A DNA stretch of 64,000 nucleotides, from assembly GCA_965207945.1 (NCBI GenBank), contig OZ242303.1, forward strand, positions 1,798,001 through 1,862,000, read 5' to 3'. The stretch's first letter is position 1. The number at the start of each line of letters is the position of its first letter. The translations under genes and the position numbers were made by a program. The DNA comes from JAAOII01 sp965207945 (GTDB lineage: Bacteria; Pseudomonadota; Gammaproteobacteria; CBDBNL01; JAAOII01). Shown one piece after another: positions 1 through 8,454 of the stretch. The notes under the pieces were generated by a model. It was not told the origin of the DNA and searched no databases. It saw nothing but the letters and a program-made list of their open reading frames with translations.

Positions 1-1
1 T

Positions 2-1006
2 AAACTTAAAATTCAGGTCCAACAAGTTAACTTCAGCGACATGTACAAGTCCAAGGTCTTCAAGCCCTTTCTGCATTCATTAGAGATGGGGCTTACTCCC
101 AACCCTGATGTTTTGTGCAACACTACCATTAAATTTGCAGCATTGCGTCAATACGCCAAGTCCGCGGGAGTAGATTATCTAGCAACAGGACATTATGCTC
201 GTTTATCGTTAGCCAAATGCCCAAGGGGGGAGAAACAAGAGGAGCAAGAAGGAGGGGAACAGGCGGGGCAAGAAGCCAAAACAACAAACGGCTACTCACA
301 AGTGCATCTGTTTGCGGCACACGATAAAAATAAATGTCAATCATATTTTCTTTATGAGGTTGGCGATTTCTCTAATTGCCTAATGCCATTAGGCGAGATG
401 AATAAATCAAAAGTAAGAGATATGGCAAAAAAATTTGGCTTACATAATCATGCCAAAAAAGATAGTGTTGGATTATGCTTTATTGGTAAACGAAATTTTT
501 CTGAATTTATCAGTCGCTACATTAATGACGAGCCAGGAGATATAATCAGGCAAGATGGCAAGGTGTTAGGACATCATCGCGGCTTGTTTCATTACACTAT
601 CGGACAAAGACAAGGGCTTGGCATAGGGGGGCAAAAGGATGAGGGACAAAGAGACGCCAAAGGCGATGCATGGTTTGTTATTGGTAAAAACAAAACAACT
701 AATCAATTGGTGGTGGCGCAAGGTGGCACTAATCCCGCTCTTTACCATAAAGAATTAATGGCGGCAACGTTAAGCTGGATAGGAGCGAAACCAGACCTTG
801 CTAAGAATTCATTGCGTTGTACCGCGAAGATTCGCTATCGCATGCAAGCAGAACCATGTATAGTTCATCAAGCAACAGATGCTTCACAAGAAGCGCTGCG
901 AGTGGTTTTTGATGCTCCGCAACGAGCCATAACCCCCGGACAATCGGTGGTTTTTTATGATGGAGAAAGGTGTTTAGGTGGAGGAATTATTTATGATTAT
1001 CAATAA
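2..1006 (+). CDS. mnmA: tRNA-specific 2-thiouridylase MnmA, 5'-truncated by the window edge
   Basis: MnmA thiolates the wobble uridine (s2U34) of Glu, Gln and Lys tRNAs, using ATP and sulfur relayed to a catalytic cysteine. The reading frame is open from base 2, so the ATG at 41 is internal and the N-terminal PP-loop lies outside the window. Visible motifs are TPNPDVLCN, DYLATGHYAR, the second catalytic region KKDSVGLCFIGKR and TIGQRQGLGIGG. The usual KDQSYFL motif reads KCQSYFL here, with Cys for Asp (codon tgt near 337). A Glu/Gln/Gly-rich insert follows GHYARLSL (about bases 215-290) and is not typical of the family. The gene converges on pyk with a 16-bp gap. Identity is secure; activity with the altered motif is unproven. 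Confidence 0.95.
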   Translation, partial: KLKIQVQQVNFSDMYKSKVFKPFLHSLEMGLTPNPDVLCNTTIKFAALRQYAKSAGVDYLATGHYARLSLAKCPRGEKQEEQEGGEQAGQEAKTTNGYSQVHLFAAHDKNKCQSYFLYEVGDFSNCLMPLGEMNKSKVRDMAKKFGLHNHAKKDSVGLCFIGKRNFSEFISRYINDEPGDIIRQDGKVLGHHRGLFHYTIGQRQGLGIGGQKDEGQRDAKGDAWFVIGKNKTTNQLVVAQGGTNPALYHKELMAATLSWIGAKPDLAKNSLRCTAKIRYRMQAEPCIVHQATDASQEALRVVFDAPQRAITPGQSVVFYDGERCLGGGIIYDYQ

Positions 1007-1022
1007 ATATCAAGCTTTAATA

Positions 1023-2456
1023 TCAACCCTCAAGGACACGCATAGTATTGGTGCCACCACTTACCAAGCGATTCATCCCCGAAGTTAACACTATCCTCTC
1101 TCCTTTTTTAATAAGTTTTTGACGACGCATAAAATCTAACACTGCCATTCCTGCTTGCTCTGGCGGTTGCTCAAAATAAAGAGGCACTACATCACGATAT
1201 AACATCATTTTACGCAATGCCTTATGATGGCTGCTTAGCCCATAAATAGGAATAGCTGTATTAGTGCGCGACATATAAAGTGCCGTGCTGCCACTTTCGG
1301 TTAAGCTCACTAGCGCCACCACTCCATCAATACTATGCGCAGTCCGAACCGCTGCCATAGCAATGGCGCGGTTAATCCGCTCTATTTTGGGTGATTTTGA
1401 TGACTCAAGAGCGAGAGGAGTAGATTCGCCATGATAAGAATCGGCGCCAAGGCATATTCTGCCCATTGTTTCTACTACCAAATGTGGGTGCTTGCCAGAC
1501 GCTGTCTCCGCAGAAAGCATTACCGCGTCTGTTCCATCAAGAACCGCATTAGCCACATCAAAAACCTCTGCGCGAGTGGGCAGCGGATTTTCAATCATTG
1601 TTTCCATCATCTGAGTAGCTGTAATTGCAATACGATAGTTGGCGCGGCACATAGCAATTAAGTTCTTTTGCATTCCTATAAGTTGGGTTTCACCTATTTC
1701 CACTCCAAGATCACCCCGCGCTATCATAGTTCCATCGCTCTCTATGACTATAGCCAGTAAATCTTCGTGGTTTTTAACCGCTTCGGCAGTTTCTATTTTA
1801 GCTATTATGTGAGCATCTCCACCCGCCTTGGTAATTAGCCGTCTAGCTATTCTAATGTCTTCTGCTGAACGGACAAATGAAACAGCAATATAATCGGCGC
1901 CCAGCTTAACCGCTATTTTAATATCTTGCTTATCCTTAGTTGTTATACTGTTGGTAGAAAGCCCGCCTCCCTTTTTGTTTAACCCTTTGCGGTCTTTCAG
2001 GACGCCGCCATTAACAACCTTACACGTGAGATTATTGCCAGAAATCTTTTTAACCTGCATGGTAATTCTTCCATCATCCAGCAACAGCATATCTCCTTTT
2101 TTGCAGTCCTTGGCTAACTTGAGATATGTAACCCCCACACAACTCTTATTGCCTGGCTTGCTCATGCCAACCACTAAAGTAAACTCATCTCCGCGCTTAA
2201 GATGAACGCTACCCTCATCAAAGCTAGCAATGCGAATCTTGGGACCTTGCAAGTCAAACATCATTGCAATGGGACGATGCAGGTCTTCGGATATTTGTTT
2301 AACCATTTTAACCCGCGCTTCCAGTTGTTTGTGGTCGCCATGGGAAAGATTAAGCCGCACAACATCAACTCCGGCTTTTAATAGCCGTGACATACTATCG
2401 TAGCTATCTGTGGCAGGACCTAAGGTTGCGATAATCTTAGCTTGTCTATCTATCAT
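1023..2456 (-). CDS. pyk: Pyruvate kinase
   Basis: Catalyses the last step of glycolysis, phosphoenolpyruvate + ADP to pyruvate + ATP, in the cytosol. The 477-residue protein has the family's usual length. It opens with RQAKIIATLGPATDS and has VVRLNLSHGDH, the Mg/PEP-binding stretch IIAKIETAEAV, ARGDLGVEIG, and the ITATQMMETMIENPLPTRAEV signature. The C-terminal allosteric-type domain is present. It lies downstream of gap on the same strand with about 90 bp between, so the two glycolytic genes may be co-transcribed. Gammaproteobacteria may carry PykA and PykF types; I do not assign the isoform. Confidence 0.97.
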   Translation of the reverse strand: MIDRQAKIIATLGPATDSYDSMSRLLKAGVDVVRLNLSHGDHKQLEARVKMVKQISEDLHRPIAMMFDLQGPKIRIASFDEGSVHLKRGDEFTLVVGMSKPGNKSCVGVTYLKLAKDCKKGDMLLLDDGRITMQVKKISGNNLTCKVVNGGVLKDRKGLNKKGGGLSTNSITTKDKQDIKIAVKLGADYIAVSFVRSAEDIRIARRLITKAGGDAHIIAKIETAEAVKNHEDLLAIVIESDGTMIARGDLGVEIGETQLIGMQKNLIAMCRANYRIAITATQMMETMIENPLPTRAEVFDVANAVLDGTDAVMLSAETASGKHPHLVVETMGRICLGADSYHGESTPLALESSKSPKIERINRAIAMAAVRTAHSIDGVVALVSLTESGSTALYMSRTNTAIPIYGLSSHHKALRKMMLYRDVVPLYFEQPPEQAGMAVLDFMRRQKLIKKGERIVLTSGMNRLVSGGTNTMRVLEG

Positions 2457-2548
2457 TCGTTTAAATGGAAGTTAATCGCTTTTTGCCGACTGAGGGTATA
2501 CCCTCTCCCCTACAAGTAGTGAGGGTTAGATGTTTGTGAAGCACTGAA

Positions 2549-3550
2549 CTACTTAGCCGTCAAATAAGCGCTAAGGTCTATCATACGATTGGAGAAACCC
2601 CATTCGTTGTCATACCATGAAAGAACCCGCACAAAATCATCCTGCACTACCTGTGTCTGAGTGGCATCAAAAATTGAACTATAAGAATTATGATTAAAAT
2701 CACTGGATACCAGCGGTAAATTATTGACGGTTAATACTCCTTTTAATCTACTATTTGCCGCTTCTTGCATTGCCTTATTTATAACATCAGGGCTGATGCT
2801 CTTAGCCGATTGAAAAGTTAAATCCACCATTGACACATTGGCGGTGGGGACGCGCACTGCGCAGCCATCCAGCTTGCCTTTTAGTTCCGGGACTACTAGC
2901 CCTATTGCCTTAGCAGCGCCAGTAGAAGTGGGGATAATATTAACAGCTGCAGCGCGGGCGCGATGCAAATCACTGTGGGCAGTATCAACTGTTGGCTGGT
3001 CGCCAGTATAAGAATGGACGGTTGTCATGTATCCTTTGATTATTCCCGCTACCTGATGCAACACCGTGGCAACTGGCGCCAAACAATTGGTGGTACAAGA
3101 AGCATTGGAAATAACCTTATGCTCATCGTTAATGTCCTGATGGTTTATGCCATATACTACCGTAATATCGGCATTAGTGGCGGGAGCAGATACGATAACT
3201 CGTCCAGCCCCAGCGCTTAGATGGGCTGCTGCTTTATCTCTGGTGGCAAATCTGCCGCTACATTCCAGCACCAAATCCACCCCTAAATCTTGCCAAGGTA
3301 AATCTGCAGGATTGGGAACTTTAGTAAGCTGCACTTCATCGCCAGCGATTTTCAGTCCGTGGTCGGTTGCCTGAACTTGTGGCGCAAAAATTCCATGAAT
3401 TGAATCAAACTGTAAGAGATGAGCGCAGGTTTTAGCATCCACCAAATCATTTACTGCCACCAAATCAAGCTTATCCTTGTGAGGTGACTCATATAGAGCG
3501 CGGCAAACCATTCTGCCTATCCGCCCAAAGCCATTAATTGCTATTTTCAT
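2549..3550 (-). CDS. gap: Glyceraldehyde-3-phosphate dehydrogenase
   Basis: Oxidises and phosphorylates glyceraldehyde 3-phosphate with NAD+. The 333-aa protein starts with the Rossmann signature IAINGFGRIGRMV. The catalytic cysteine is in SNASCTTNCLAPVA, and substrate-binding regions YTGDQPTVD and WYDNEWGFSNRM are intact. An Asp follows the second Rossmann strand (AVNDLVD), which fits NAD preference. It precedes pyk and follows a GT2 glycosyltransferase on the same strand. A 9-bp inverted repeat lies in the 36-bp gap upstream. Confidence 0.97.
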   Translation of the reverse strand: MKIAINGFGRIGRMVCRALYESPHKDKLDLVAVNDLVDAKTCAHLLQFDSIHGIFAPQVQATDHGLKIAGDEVQLTKVPNPADLPWQDLGVDLVLECSGRFATRDKAAAHLSAGAGRVIVSAPATNADITVVYGINHQDINDEHKVISNASCTTNCLAPVATVLHQVAGIIKGYMTTVHSYTGDQPTVDTAHSDLHRARAAAVNIIPTSTGAAKAIGLVVPELKGKLDGCAVRVPTANVSMVDLTFQSAKSISPDVINKAMQEAANSRLKGVLTVNNLPLVSSDFNHNSYSSIFDATQTQVVQDDFVRVLSWYDNEWGFSNRMIDLSAYLTAK

Positions 3551-3552
3551 AT

Positions 3553-3589
3553 TAATCTATAGGTATGTTTATAACTATAGTATAGATTA
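3553..3589. repeat. 9-bp perfect inverted repeat upstream of gap
   Basis: TAATCTATA (3553-3561) and TATAGATTA (3581-3589) are exact reverse complements separated by 19 bp. The second arm overlaps the stop codon of the GT2 gene and the first lies just before the gap start. It could be an operator or a weak hairpin. There is no GC-rich stem or T-tract of a classic terminator. Confidence 0.4.
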
Positions 3590-4663
3590 TAAGTAAGATT
3601 TTGCCAGTTTCACTATTAACTTTAAACGCAACCATAAATATCTTAGGATTTTTCTTATAAATGCAAAGGGTTTTTTTATGATGAGCAGCATTTCGTAATA
3701 TGCTGACATTATGGGGGTTATCCCCGATGCTATTATAAAGTATTTCTTGGTTTCTTCACCAGAATATTTATGAGCTTTTTTTAGGGCTGGCCACATATAT
3801 GCCAAACTATTATATATAATATAACGAATTCGGCGCGGTAACTTATAGACCAGTTGATTAATTTCAGCCAATGATTTATTCGTGCCGATTGGATCCTCTT
3901 GATTAGTTAAACGATGCCAAGCACTGATATAAGTTGCAATATGTATTTTGATAAACTTTTCAGGATCTTTAGTTGACAAGTTGTCACCAAGATTTCCAGC
4001 TGGACGTGTGTAAAGATAGTGGATTTCATTTATAAATGCTGATTTAAACTTTTCTAAGAACAAGAAGGTGAAATCCAGATCCTCTATCACTTTATTAGAA
4101 GTTCTATAACCACCACATTGCATAAAGCTTTTTTTAAGAATAACTGTTGTAGCGTCAAGTGGCCGCTGGATAGAATAATTTGTTACTAAGGGTCTCGGGA
4201 ATACTCTAAATTTGATTTCATCAGTATTTTTTATATCGTGCAACGAAGGTTTAGCTGTTATATCATGCTTAGAAATCTCATCAGTAGGCATTACGTTACT
4301 ATAGTCGCAGTGACAAGCGGCATAATCAGAATTATTCTCCAAAAAACCAACTTGCCTCTCCAATCTTAGTGGCAAGGATTCATCGTCATCATCCATAAAA
4401 GCAAGATATCTTCCTTGGGCTTTATCTGCTCCCGCATTACGCGCTGCGGCTAACCCTTTGTTCTCTTGACGCAATAAGCGAATTCGTGCGTCTGCAGCAG
4501 CGTAGTCGCTTAAAACCTGTGGCGTCTCATCACTGGAACCATCATCCACTATGATAAACTCAAAATCTCTAAGCGTTTGAGCAAGTATAGAATCAATTGC
4601 CCGCTTAACAACTACACTGCGATTATAAGTTGCCATGATTATTGAAACCTTGGGATAAGACAT
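3587..4663 (-). CDS. Family 2 glycosyltransferase (GT-A fold)
   Basis: Likely transfers a sugar from a nucleotide-sugar donor onto a surface polysaccharide or lipooligosaccharide. The N-terminal third is a classic GT2 domain: VSIIMATYNR at about residues 6-15, IIVDDGSSDETP at 37-48 and the metal-binding FMDDDDES at 89-96. The last ~50 residues are rich in Lys, Arg and hydrophobic residues (KKPFAFIRKILRYLW and following), suggesting an amphipathic, membrane-hugging tail. It sits downstream of two other putative sugar transferases on the same strand. The start region overlaps one copy of a 65-bp direct repeat. Acceptor and donor are unknown. Confidence 0.85.
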   Translation of the reverse strand: MSYPKVSIIMATYNRSVVVKRAIDSILAQTLRDFEFIIVDDGSSDETPQVLSDYAAADARIRLLRQENKGLAAARNAGADKAQGRYLAFMDDDDESLPLRLERQVGFLENNSDYAACHCDYSNVMPTDEISKHDITAKPSLHDIKNTDEIKFRVFPRPLVTNYSIQRPLDATTVILKKSFMQCGGYRTSNKVIEDLDFTFLFLEKFKSAFINEIHYLYTRPAGNLGDNLSTKDPEKFIKIHIATYISAWHRLTNQEDPIGTNKSLAEINQLVYKLPRRIRYIIYNSLAYMWPALKKAHKYSGEETKKYFIIASGITPIMSAYYEMLLIIKKPFAFIRKILRYLWLRLKLIVKLAKSYL

Positions 4664-4727
4664 ATTAGATTGTATAGTATTTTAATATTGTGCTCTATTA
4701 TTCATTCTTACTTCTTCCTCACAGGAT
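4663..4727. repeat. 65-bp direct repeat, copy 1
   Basis: This stretch matches 5561-5625 at 64 of 65 positions by eye. It begins TATTAGATTGTATAGTATTT and ends with CTCACAGGAT. Together with the two homologous genes it marks an ~898-bp tandem duplication. Confidence 0.8.
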
Positions 4728-4735
4728 AAAAATAT

Positions 4736-5517
4736 CTAGGAAGGAAAATCGCGAATTGAATAATAAGCTCCATATTTTATTTGGTTAAATATAGTTAGCT
4801 CTTTTCCTGTATTTTTTTCTCTCGTTAATTCTACTATCTGATTATAAGGTGAGTTATCATATAATTTTTTATAGCTGTTACCAAATTGTGAAAGATCTCT
4901 AAATCGTATTTTTTACTTAACAAACTAAAAACTGATTGGTCGTGTCTATGCTCTATAAAACCGGGGTAATTTGGCGCTTTACTAGGGCTGTCATCTATCA
5001 ATGGACGTTGAACTGCAAATTTTAGCCATTCATCAACAAAATCCAAAGAAGCAGCGCATTTTTTCCAAAGATGAATGCTCCCCATCCGTTGGTTAGTGTC
5101 AGCATACAATGGACTATCGCACTTAAGAGCAATGAAACAATCCCTTTTAGTCCAATGTTTCTCTGGATACGGAAGTTCAAAACAAATAATTGGTTTATTA
5201 TTTGCAAACAAATCAATTAATGGTCTAATGGAATTAATAATACGAATTCCAGCGTCCATATATAACAAATATTCATCATCTGTCATAGTTCTTAGAACTT
5301 TTTGAATGAAATATGGTTTCCAAAGCCAATAACCTGCACCTCTATACCTTTGAAGAACCTTTCTATTTCGCTGGTAAAATTCCTTATCTATATTCCACGG
5401 GCTAAAAGAATGGACTCTGTCCACTTCTCCGCACATTCTGGCAGTATTAATCAATTTTTGCTTAGCATTGTGATAAACATGATTGCTATAGCATACTAAG
5501 GTAATTTTTTCTTTCAT
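4736..5517 (-). pseudogene. Frameshifted copy of a putative sugar transferase
   Basis: This is a degraded paralog of the next gene (5630-6424). It matches over about 200 codons, from MKEKITLVCY through YLLYMDAG and HRHDQSVFSLLSKKYD. Near 4890-4900 it lacks about 10 bp relative to its paralog, so the frame shifts and ends early at 4834 (227 aa). Resuming the paralog's frame after the lesion restores SQFGNSYKKLY, then SPYNQIVEL and IKYGAYYSIRDF, with a stop at 4736-4738. The well-kept downstream sequence suggests a recent lesion. The shortened protein keeps the likely catalytic part, so residual function is possible. Confidence 0.75.
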
Positions 5518-5560
5518 AATTAATATAAGTGAATTATATACCGAACTTATTGAACAAGCT

Positions 5561-5625
5561 TATTAGATTGTATAGTATTTTAATATTGTGCTCTATTATT
5601 CATTCTTACTTCTCCCTCACAGGAT
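5561..5625. repeat. 65-bp direct repeat, copy 2
   Basis: Second copy of the repeat at 4663-4727, with one visible difference (CTTCTCCCTC against CTTCTTCCTC). It separates the intact and the frameshifted paralog. Confidence 0.8.
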
Positions 5626-5629
5626 GAGA

Positions 5630-6424
5630 TTATCTATGAAAAAAATCGCGAATTGAATAATAAGCTCCATATTTTATTTGGGTAAATATAGTTAGCTCGC
5701 TTCGAGTATTTCTTGCTCTCGCTAGGTCTACTATCTGATTATAAGGGGAGTTATTATATGATTTTTTATGCCTATTCCCAAATTGTGAAGGATTTCTAAA
5801 TGACTCTATATCGTATTTTTTACTTAACAAACTAAAAATTGATTGGTCGTGCCTATGCTCTCTAAAACCAGGGTAATTTGGCGCTTTACTGGGGCTGTCA
5901 TCTATCAATTTACGTTGAACTGCAAATCTTAGCCATTCATCAACAAAATCTAAAGAAGCAGCGCATTTTTTCCAAAGATGAAAGGTAGCCATTCGTTGAT
6001 TAGTGTCAGTATACAATGGACTATCGCACTTAAGAGCAATGAAACAGTCCCTTTTAGTAAAATATTTCTCTATCTGGCAATTTTCAAAACAAATAATAGG
6101 TTTATTATTTGAGAACAAATCAATTAATGGTCTAATGGAATCAATCATATAACTTCCAGCGTCCATATATAACAAATATTCATTATTCTCCATAGTTCTT
6201 AGAACTTTTTGAATCAAATATGGTTTCCATAGCCAATAACCCCCGCCTCTATAACATTGAAGAATATCTTTGTGTTGCTGGTAAAATGCTCTATCAATAT
6301 CCCAAGGAGCAAAAGAATGGACTCTGTCCACTTCTTCGCACATTTTGGCAGCACGAATCAATTTCTGCTTAGCATTGTGATAAATATGATTGCTATAGCA
6401 TAATAAGGTAATTTTTTCTTTCAT
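5630..6424 (-). CDS. Putative nucleotide-sugar transferase (intact paralog)
   Basis: A 264-aa protein of a type I recognise only loosely. LLCYSNHIYHNAKQ opens it, followed by GYWLWKPYLIQKVL (about 62-75), a DxD-like YLLYMDAG (83-90) and EHRHDQSIFSLL. This pattern of a lone acidic motif after a buried hydrophobic strand, with a later HxHDQ, is common in GT-A-like sugar transferases of surface glycan loci. It lies between lolD and the frameshifted copy and GT2 gene, all on one strand, supporting a glycan role. No signal peptide or membrane segment is evident. The fold assignment is inference. Confidence 0.5.
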   Translation of the reverse strand: MKEKITLLCYSNHIYHNAKQKLIRAAKMCEEVDRVHSFAPWDIDRAFYQQHKDILQCYRGGGYWLWKPYLIQKVLRTMENNEYLLYMDAGSYMIDSIRPLIDLFSNNKPIICFENCQIEKYFTKRDCFIALKCDSPLYTDTNQRMATFHLWKKCAASLDFVDEWLRFAVQRKLIDDSPSKAPNYPGFREHRHDQSIFSLLSKKYDIESFRNPSQFGNRHKKSYNNSPYNQIVDLARARNTRSELTIFTQIKYGAYYSIRDFFHR

Positions 6425-6473
6425 AATTAATATAAGTGAATTATATAGTATTTTAGCATTGCTATTATCATTA

Positions 6474-7217
6474 CTATCTAAGCTTCTTAGTTGCTCTAAG
6501 ATTTCCTTGATTTAGAATATATTGCTTATCCATCATTGATGCCAGATGAGCGTCGTGGGTTACTGCCAATAGGGCAATGCCTAACTTTTTACTAAGACGC
6601 AATAACAGGCGATGCACCGACTCTGCCGTCCCTTCATCCAAATTACCAGTAGGTTCATCCAACAAAACACATGAGGGGTTGCCAGCTAAGGCGCGAGCAA
6701 CTGCTACCCGCTGCCTTTCACCGCCGGATAATTCTCCAGGTTTATGCTGCAAACGTTTACCCAACCCAACTAACGTTAACATTTTTGCAGCCCTTTGCAG
6801 CGCCGCGGCAGGCGTTTCAGAACCCAAGACCAAAGGAATGGCTACATTTTCAGCGGCGGTGAATTCCATAAGCAAGTGATGAAACTGATACACGAAACCA
6901 ATTTTACCATTGCGTAGTTTTGCCAGCTGGTTAGAATTCATTTTGGTAAGCACAGTCCCATCTACCCGAACCTCGCCACTACTTGGTTTTTCTAGTCCGC
7001 CTAATATTGTCAGCAGGGTAGTTTTACCTGCTCCTGATGAGCCCACGATTGCTGCTCGCTCACCAGGAGCCAAAGAAAAATTAATGTTTTGTAATACTCT
7101 AATTTTCTGACCAGGCACCTTAAACTCCTTACACAATTTAAGGCATTGCAGCACCGGCTGAACAGAAGCAGTAGATTTTTTGTTGGATTTACGGGGTTTA
7201 GTAAGTTTTTTATTCAT
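6474..7217 (-). CDS. lolD: Lipoprotein-releasing ABC transporter ATPase LolD
   Basis: ATPase of the LolCDE complex, which extracts outer-membrane lipoproteins from the inner membrane and hands them to LolA. After a Lys/Ser-rich N-terminus of ~25 residues come Walker A GSSGAGKTTLL, Q-loop FVYQFHHLL, signature LSGGERQRVAVARAL, Walker B CVLLDEPTGNLD and the H-loop VTHD. The FHHLLxEFTAxENV stretch is typical of LolD. The start overlaps the end of the permease gene by 8 bp, indicating a coupled operon. Confidence 0.93.
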   Translation of the reverse strand: MNKKLTKPRKSNKKSTASVQPVLQCLKLCKEFKVPGQKIRVLQNINFSLAPGERAAIVGSSGAGKTTLLTILGGLEKPSSGEVRVDGTVLTKMNSNQLAKLRNGKIGFVYQFHHLLMEFTAAENVAIPLVLGSETPAAALQRAAKMLTLVGLGKRLQHKPGELSGGERQRVAVARALAGNPSCVLLDEPTGNLDEGTAESVHRLLLRLSKKLGIALLAVTHDAHLASMMDKQYILNQGNLRATKKLR

Positions 7218-8451
7218 ACCTAAGCGCCTCTGCAGGTTGAATCCGTGACGCGCGCAGTGCTGGATAAATACTCGCTGTGATACTTAATAACAAAGTTGCC
7301 GCGCAGACAACCAACACATCGCTTGCTAATAAATGCGAAGGAAGATAATCAATAAAATAAGTATCGGCGCTGAGGAAATCCACTCCAAAGGACTGCTCAA
7401 TCTTCTCAACAATTTGACTTATGTTTAGAGACAACACAACCCCAAGAATTGCTCCCCCTAAGGTGCCAAACAAGCCAGAAAAAGCTCCATTTACCATAAA
7501 TATTGCGGCTATGGTAGAACTACTGGCTCCCATAGTTCGTAAAATAGCGATGTCTCTTTCCTTGTCATTAACCAGCATCACCAGAGTTGATACTATGTTG
7601 AAGCTGGCAACCGCAATTATAAGAAACAGCAACAAACCCACCAGCCGTTTTTCCAATTGTATAGAAGCAAAAAGATTTCCGTAGGTGCGAGTCCAATCCC
7701 TTATGTAAAAATATCCACCATATTCACGCGCCAGTGCCTGTCCTATGAGCGGAGCAGTAAAAACATCTTCCAGCTTTAGACGAATGCCTTCCGCCGCACC
7801 ACCTAAGCGCTTGAGAATTGAAGCGTCTTTTATATGCACCAAAGCCAAATTAGCATCAATCTCTGAACCCAAACTATAGATGCCAGTTACGGTAAATTTA
7901 CGCAACCGCGGCAAGGCGCCAACCGGAGTGACGCTGATTTGTGGTACCACTAAAATTACTTCATCTCCAACACCAGCACGCAATGAGCCCGCCAAAATAC
8001 TACCCAGCACTATGCCATACTCGCCTGGTTGTAGGTCGGAAAGATCTCCTTCGTTCATAAAATCATCAATGATGGTAACTTCCTTCTCATAATTAGGGTC
8101 AATTCCGCTAACTATGGCGGCATGCGAGCGACCATTAGACGAAAGCATTCCTTGCAACTGAACGAAGGGCACCGCCTCTTCCACTCCATAGTTTTGTTTT
8201 ATTTCGCTGGCATATTCTTCCCAGTCCGCTAGTGGGTCGCGACTTTCCAGGGTGATGTGAGGGATTGCTCCTAAAATCCGATGATTTATTTCTTTGCCGA
8301 AACCATTCATAACCGATAACACCAAAATCAATATGCTGGTGCCAACTAGCAAGCCAAGTATTGTGAATAAGGAGATGAACGAGATGAAGCTGTTACGTCT
8401 TTTAGCGCGCAAGTAGCGTAAGCCGATAAATAGATATAGAGGTTTATACAT
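7210..8451 (-). CDS. lolC: Lipoprotein-releasing ABC transporter permease (LolC/LolE type)
   Basis: Inner-membrane FtsX-type permease partner of LolD. The 413 residues show the N-terminal signature FIGLRYLRAKRRNSFISFIS, one membrane segment at about 25-48, a large periplasmic domain, and three membrane segments in the last ~150 residues. The conserved DIAILRTMGASSSTI and PAEALRYE ending are typical. Only one permease gene is present, as in lineages using a LolC/E homodimer, although another could lie elsewhere. It follows the AddB-like gene after 3 bp and overlaps lolD, so the three form an operon. Confidence 0.9.
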   Translation of the reverse strand: MYKPLYLFIGLRYLRAKRRNSFISFISLFTILGLLVGTSILILVLSVMNGFGKEINHRILGAIPHITLESRDPLADWEEYASEIKQNYGVEEAVPFVQLQGMLSSNGRSHAAIVSGIDPNYEKEVTIIDDFMNEGDLSDLQPGEYGIVLGSILAGSLRAGVGDEVILVVPQISVTPVGALPRLRKFTVTGIYSLGSEIDANLALVHIKDASILKRLGGAAEGIRLKLEDVFTAPLIGQALAREYGGYFYIRDWTRTYGNLFASIQLEKRLVGLLLFLIIAVASFNIVSTLVMLVNDKERDIAILRTMGASSSTIAAIFMVNGAFSGLFGTLGGAILGVVLSLNISQIVEKIEQSFGVDFLSADTYFIDYLPSHLLASDVLVVCAATLLLSITASIYPALRASRIQPAEALRYE

Positions 8452-8454
8452 TAA

